Assembly (NCBI GenBank): GCA_003131705.1
Contig: PKUY01000318.1
Span: 9,106 to 18,214 of the forward strand
Source of the DNA: Acidobacteriota bacterium
Lineage (GTDB): Bacteria > Acidobacteriota > Terriglobia > Acidiferrales > UBA7541
Length of the DNA: 9,109 bases
Direction of reading: 5' to 3'
Positions 6,570 through 9,109 of the stretch are shown here, one piece after another. The notes below the pieces were generated by a model. That model was not told where the DNA came from. It worked only from the letters and a program-made list of their open reading frames with translations, and made no database searches. The position numbers and the translations under genes were made by a program. Positions within the stretch are counted from its first letter, which is position 1, and each line of letters begins with the position of its first letter.

Positions 6570-6646
6570 GTTGCGATTAGGGATGATCGCGACCGTTTGT
6601 TTCCAGTGACTTAGATGGGATTCCAATAACGGGATGTTGCGATTAG
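6570..6646. repeat. 77-bp intergenic element bounded by 11-bp direct repeats GTTGCGATTAG
   Basis: Identical copies of GTTGCGATTAG lie at 6570-6580 and 6636-6646. GGATG abuts them on the inner sides (after the first copy, before the second). Between them is GACCGTTTGTTTCCAGTGAC and GGGATTCCAATAACGGGATG. On the minus strand the two copies both translate with an Asn-Arg-Asn core (SNRN and PNRN). I recall similar core motifs in spurious short ORFs from soil Acidobacteriota, which suggests a dispersed repeat, but this is memory rather than a search result. Confidence 0.5.
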
Positions 6647-7010
6647 AAAACTGGAGGTGGGCGGCGGACGACAGGCAGGCAGGAGGAGCAGCGTCGCCAT
6701 TGAGCGGGACCTTTCGCGAAGGCATTGACGTTCTCCTTTCTCTTGCCGTTCTTTCATCGCTGCGGCTTACAAAGACTCTCGCCTTCGATCTGCGAGGGCG
6801 GCAAAAAGCCTGAGCTACATTAAGACCCGGCCTGGACGCTGGCGGCGCGAGCCATGTGCCCGGTTCCTGGTAATGCAAAATGCCGCGAGCACACTTTCGA
6901 GCCTAGCATTTTACGCGCGGTGTGCAGCCTGTACGAAAGGACAGATTCGGATCGGGGTACAAAAAACTGAAGTCCACGGGCTTTCAAAACATGCCGCGCG
7001 GGATATTGAG

Positions 7011-7496
7011 CTAGCGAAGGCCGTTAAGCGGGAACGCCGTTTCCACGTTCTGCCCAGCGGGTGTATCCACATCGACAGTTGTGATGCTGCCCGAATCGAT
7101 CTTTTCCACTTCGTAGTCTGTTTCGATGGTCGCCCCAACGATTCCGCCCTGGTCGCTGTCGTCATAGCTATAAATTAGCTGGCCGTGGATCGACTGCGGC
7201 TCGATTTCGGCCTCCTGCGCGTGATCGTTCGGCGAGCCGGAGTTGATTTCGTCCACAAGGCAAGCGAAAGGCGTCTCGACTTCAATCAAGCTGACGTGCG
7301 GCCCGCTTTCGGGCACGGGCAGATTGTGTCGGTACTTCTCGAAGAAGGCATTCTTCTTGTCGGGGTTTCCCCTGCCGAGAAAATAGGCTTCGCGGATCGC
7401 CTCGGAAGAAAGCGGGTATTCGAATGCGAGCATCGGCTGCGCGGTCATTGCGGCCAGCAGAAGAATCAAGAGCACCGGACGCGCGCGGGTTCTCAT
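7011..7496 (-). CDS. small secreted protein of unknown function, possibly internally deleted
   Basis: This 161-residue protein has a signal peptide (MRTRARPVLLILLLAAMTAQ, cleavage near MLA-FEYP). The mature N-terminus carries a block I associate with secreted acidobacterial proteins: YPLSSEAIREAYFLGRGNPD, KNAFFEKYRHNLPVPESGPH, VSLIEVETPFACLVDE. The C-terminal half reads IEPQSIHGQLIYSYDD, IVGATIETDYEVEKIDSG, ITTVDVDTPAGQNVETAFPL, like a beta-sandwich end. Relatives I remember are about 60-80 residues longer, with a middle segment missing here between AQEAEIE and PQSIHG; that would be an in-frame deletion. No catalytic motif is seen. The start at 7496 has only a weak GAGA upstream. It lies 62 bp downstream of the PuuD-like gene on the same strand, so co-transcription is possible. 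Confidence 0.72.
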   Translation of the reverse strand: MRTRARPVLLILLLAAMTAQPMLAFEYPLSSEAIREAYFLGRGNPDKKNAFFEKYRHNLPVPESGPHVSLIEVETPFACLVDEINSGSPNDHAQEAEIEPQSIHGQLIYSYDDSDQGGIVGATIETDYEVEKIDSGSITTVDVDTPAGQNVETAFPLNGLR

Positions 7497-7558
7497 GGCA
7501 GTCTCTGAATCCTAGCTCATTAGATGCGTCGCGTCGGAGTCGGAGTACGAACGCTTTC

Positions 7559-8341
7559 CTAATTGGTAATCCCGATCAGGAATGGGTAATGCTCCGCGGC
7601 GCCCATGAAGAAGAGCATGGGAAGTGACATCCAAAATCCCGCGCGTGATGCGAGAAACGCCCAACGCGCCAGCCGCGCCGCTTCGGGTGGCATCGGCGTT
7701 CCTTGCTCCGCGTTCGCTCGGGTCCACGCGATCAACCGCTTCTGCGCGCGCCAGATAATTCCCCACGCGTTCAGCAGCATCAGCAATCCCATTCCGCCGC
7801 CGACGCTGATAGCCAAATGTCCATTCGATGATTCCGGATTCGCATTCAATTTCAGCACGGTCCACGACGCGGCAATGGCAATCGCGGCAATCGCGATCGC
7901 GCGCACCCACGCGCTATCGAGAATCCCTTTATGCGGCAACTGAAACGGATAAATCAGCGCGAATGCCACGAGCCACACGAGCAGCCACAAAAGCATCCAG
8001 TGCCACGCCAGCAGGGGATTTCCCGCATTCCGCGCGTCGGCGGAAAGCATTTGCCAGTAGTAACGCACTCCACTGAGCACCGTGATCAGCGCGGACCACC
8101 GAAACCACCACATCGCCCGCGACATCAGCGGCGGAAAAACTTTCGCGCGTACCGCGGGCTCGAGTCCCTTCATCGTGGGCGTACCAACGAGGTTGAAAAA
8201 ATACAGCAGCCCGATCCATACGATCCCAAAGAAGAAGTGCATCCACCGGAGCATCATCTGTTCGTTCACAAGGGCGCCCTGCGGAAAACTGAACGGGAGC
8301 TCTACCCCGCAAATGACAGGTGCTAGGTGTGTGACCACCAT
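7559..8341 (-). CDS. urate-oxidase-N (PuuD-like) domain integral membrane protein without cytochrome c
   Basis: This 260-residue protein has about six transmembrane helices (roughly residues 31-53, 78-97, 112-133, 145-163, 175-197, 230-250). The first carries LRWMHFFFGIVWIGLLYFF, the RWxH...GIxWIG signature of the urate oxidase N-terminal domain (PF06181) found in the membrane urate hydroxylase PuuD. AEHYPF near the C-terminus (H251) also fits. Characterised PuuD is longer and ends in a cytochrome c (CxxCH) domain; none is present here or in the neighbouring genes, so electrons would need another acceptor, or the function differs. No other purine-catabolism gene is nearby, so I give no symbol. 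ATG 8341 is preferred over the in-frame TTG 8356 because GGGAGG sits 8 nt before the ATG on the minus strand. Confidence 0.8.
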   Translation of the reverse strand: MVVTHLAPVICGVELPFSFPQGALVNEQMMLRWMHFFFGIVWIGLLYFFNLVGTPTMKGLEPAVRAKVFPPLMSRAMWWFRWSALITVLSGVRYYWQMLSADARNAGNPLLAWHWMLLWLLVWLVAFALIYPFQLPHKGILDSAWVRAIAIAAIAIAASWTVLKLNANPESSNGHLAISVGGGMGLLMLLNAWGIIWRAQKRLIAWTRANAEQGTPMPPEAARLARWAFLASRAGFWMSLPMLFFMGAAEHYPFLIGITN

Positions 8342-8478
8342 GAGGAGACCTCCCAAGCTGCTTGACAGATGAGCCCGCCAAGACTGTGCCGCATACTATC
8401 GCAAAAGTGGAGGCGTTGTATTGTAGACTTCCGCTTTTGGACGACGATGAATCGGATTGCGTGAAGCAGAACCGGGAT

Positions 8479-9109
8479 ATGCCAATGGGAGAAGTCTACG
8501 CGGGCACTTCGGGATGGGCCTATGCGACCTGGAAGCCGAAATTTTATCCGGCGAAGCTCGCGTCTGCGAAGTTTCTCGGTTACTACGCGACGCGCCTGAA
8601 TTCCGTCGAGCTGAATTACACTTTCCGCCGCCGCGTCACCGAAAAGCTGCTCGCGGGCTGGATTGCCGCGACCCCGCCGGATTTTAAATTCGCCGTCAAA
8701 GCGCACCAGACGATTACCCACATCACGCATCTGCGCGGGTCGCATGAAGTGACCTTGGATTTCATCGCCTCGCTTGACCCCTTGCGCGAGGCTGGCAAGC
8801 TCGGCCCGGTCCTGTTCCAGCTCCCGCCGAATCTCAAGTGCGATGTTTGCCTGCTGGAGGATTTCCTCGCAGGCCTGCCGCGGCATACGCGCGCTGCGAT
8901 GGAATTTCGGCACGTTTCGTGGTTTTCCGAAGACGTATACGAACGCTTGCGCGGCACCAATGTCGCGTTATGCCAGGCCGAAAGCAATAAGATCGAGACC
9001 CCGGACGTCGCGACTGCCGACTTCCGCTATTATCGCCTGCGAAAGGAAAAGTACTCAGCCGCGACGCGCAAAGCATTCGCGCGAAAAATAGATGAAGCTG
9101 GGCGTTCCT
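8479..9109 (+). CDS. DUF72 / YecE-family TIM-barrel protein (3' end outside the window)
   Basis: 210 codons are visible and the frame is open at the right edge. Family motifs: YAGTSGWAYATWKPKFYP (residues about 7-24), LNSVELNYTFRR, PDFKFAVKAHQTITH, KLGPVLFQLPPNL, AAMEFRHVSWF, and FRYYRLR near the end. DUF72 proteins are 240-300 residues long, so roughly 30-90 residues are missing. They adopt a TIM-barrel-like fold; the biochemical role is not established, and links to Fe-S or DNA repair are unproven. Start choice is uncertain: ATG 8479, ATG 8485 (GGGA 8-9 nt before it) and GTG 8461 are all in frame. The gene diverges from the PuuD-like gene, so both promoters must lie in about 8342-8478. Confidence 0.85.
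   Translation, partial: MPMGEVYAGTSGWAYATWKPKFYPAKLASAKFLGYYATRLNSVELNYTFRRRVTEKLLAGWIAATPPDFKFAVKAHQTITHITHLRGSHEVTLDFIASLDPLREAGKLGPVLFQLPPNLKCDVCLLEDFLAGLPRHTRAAMEFRHVSWFSEDVYERLRGTNVALCQAESNKIETPDVATADFRYYRLRKEKYSAATRKAFARKIDEAGRS

Larger units (their letters stand above)
6454..7010. other. 557-bp convergent intergenic region with repeat element
   Basis: This region lies between the 3' ends of two converging genes. The frames open here (6546-6878 minus, 6873-7178 plus) have no recognisable domain, and the second overlaps a better-supported minus-strand gene. The region holds the direct repeats at 6570-6646 and the boxA-like sequence at 6520-6532. A short stem TCGCC/GGCGA lies just after the stop at 6453. 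There is no strong intrinsic terminator for either gene. Confidence 0.6.

Noticed and set aside
6546..6878. 110-codon minus-strand open frame in the convergent gap
   Set aside because: No domain or signal peptide; its C-terminal part is simply the translation of the repeat element. A start at 6725 has a decent AAAGGAGA upstream, but the product still looks non-protein-like.
1..9109. Mobile elements, CRISPR arrays or a defence island
   Set aside because: No transposase, integrase, terminal inverted repeats, regularly spaced repeats or defence-protein motifs were seen.

Overview
The window looks like chromosomal DNA of a soil Acidobacteriota (Terriglobia / Koribacter-like). I infer this from the moderately high GC, from several secreted proteins of a type I associate with that phylum, and from the familiar enzymes among them. 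No database search was possible, so all family names come from motif recognition. There is no phage, transposon, CRISPR, rRNA or tRNA signal.

Layout, left to right. At the left edge is the N-terminus of a leftward secreted or membrane protein resembling the start of acidobacterial M48 metallopeptidases (1-315, minus, partial). It diverges from a rightward secreted coiled-coil protein (537-1103). Next come a 68-residue zinc-ribbon microprotein with a fair promoter (1302-1508) and a 400-bp gene-free stretch holding a perfect 11-bp hairpin. A rightward block follows: an amidohydrolase-2 enzyme of the non-oxidative aromatic decarboxylase type (1911-2954), a frameshifted secreted DUF4431-like gene (3047-3771), a Rieske non-heme iron oxygenase (3869-4987), and a secreted SH3b protein with a long Ala/Pro linker (5101-6453).

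A 557-bp convergent gap (6454-7010) contains a pair of direct repeats GTTGCGATTAG and, on the minus strand, a boxA-like sequence. I suspect a family of interspersed intergenic elements here. Leftward genes follow: a small secreted protein that may have lost its middle (7011-7496) and a six-helix membrane protein with a urate-oxidase-N (PuuD-like) domain but no cytochrome c (7559-8341). The right edge carries a rightward DUF72/YecE gene cut off by the window (8479 onward).

How the genes relate: a decarboxylase-type amidohydrolase and a Rieske oxygenase lying close together would suit processing of methoxylated or hydroxylated aromatic acids. However, they are separated by an unrelated broken gene, and no reductase or ferredoxin is present, so this remains an inference. 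The other genes look like ordinary housekeeping or envelope genes. I did not find a convincing new multi-gene system. The strongest leads are the intergenic element at 6510-6646 and the small zinc-ribbon protein.
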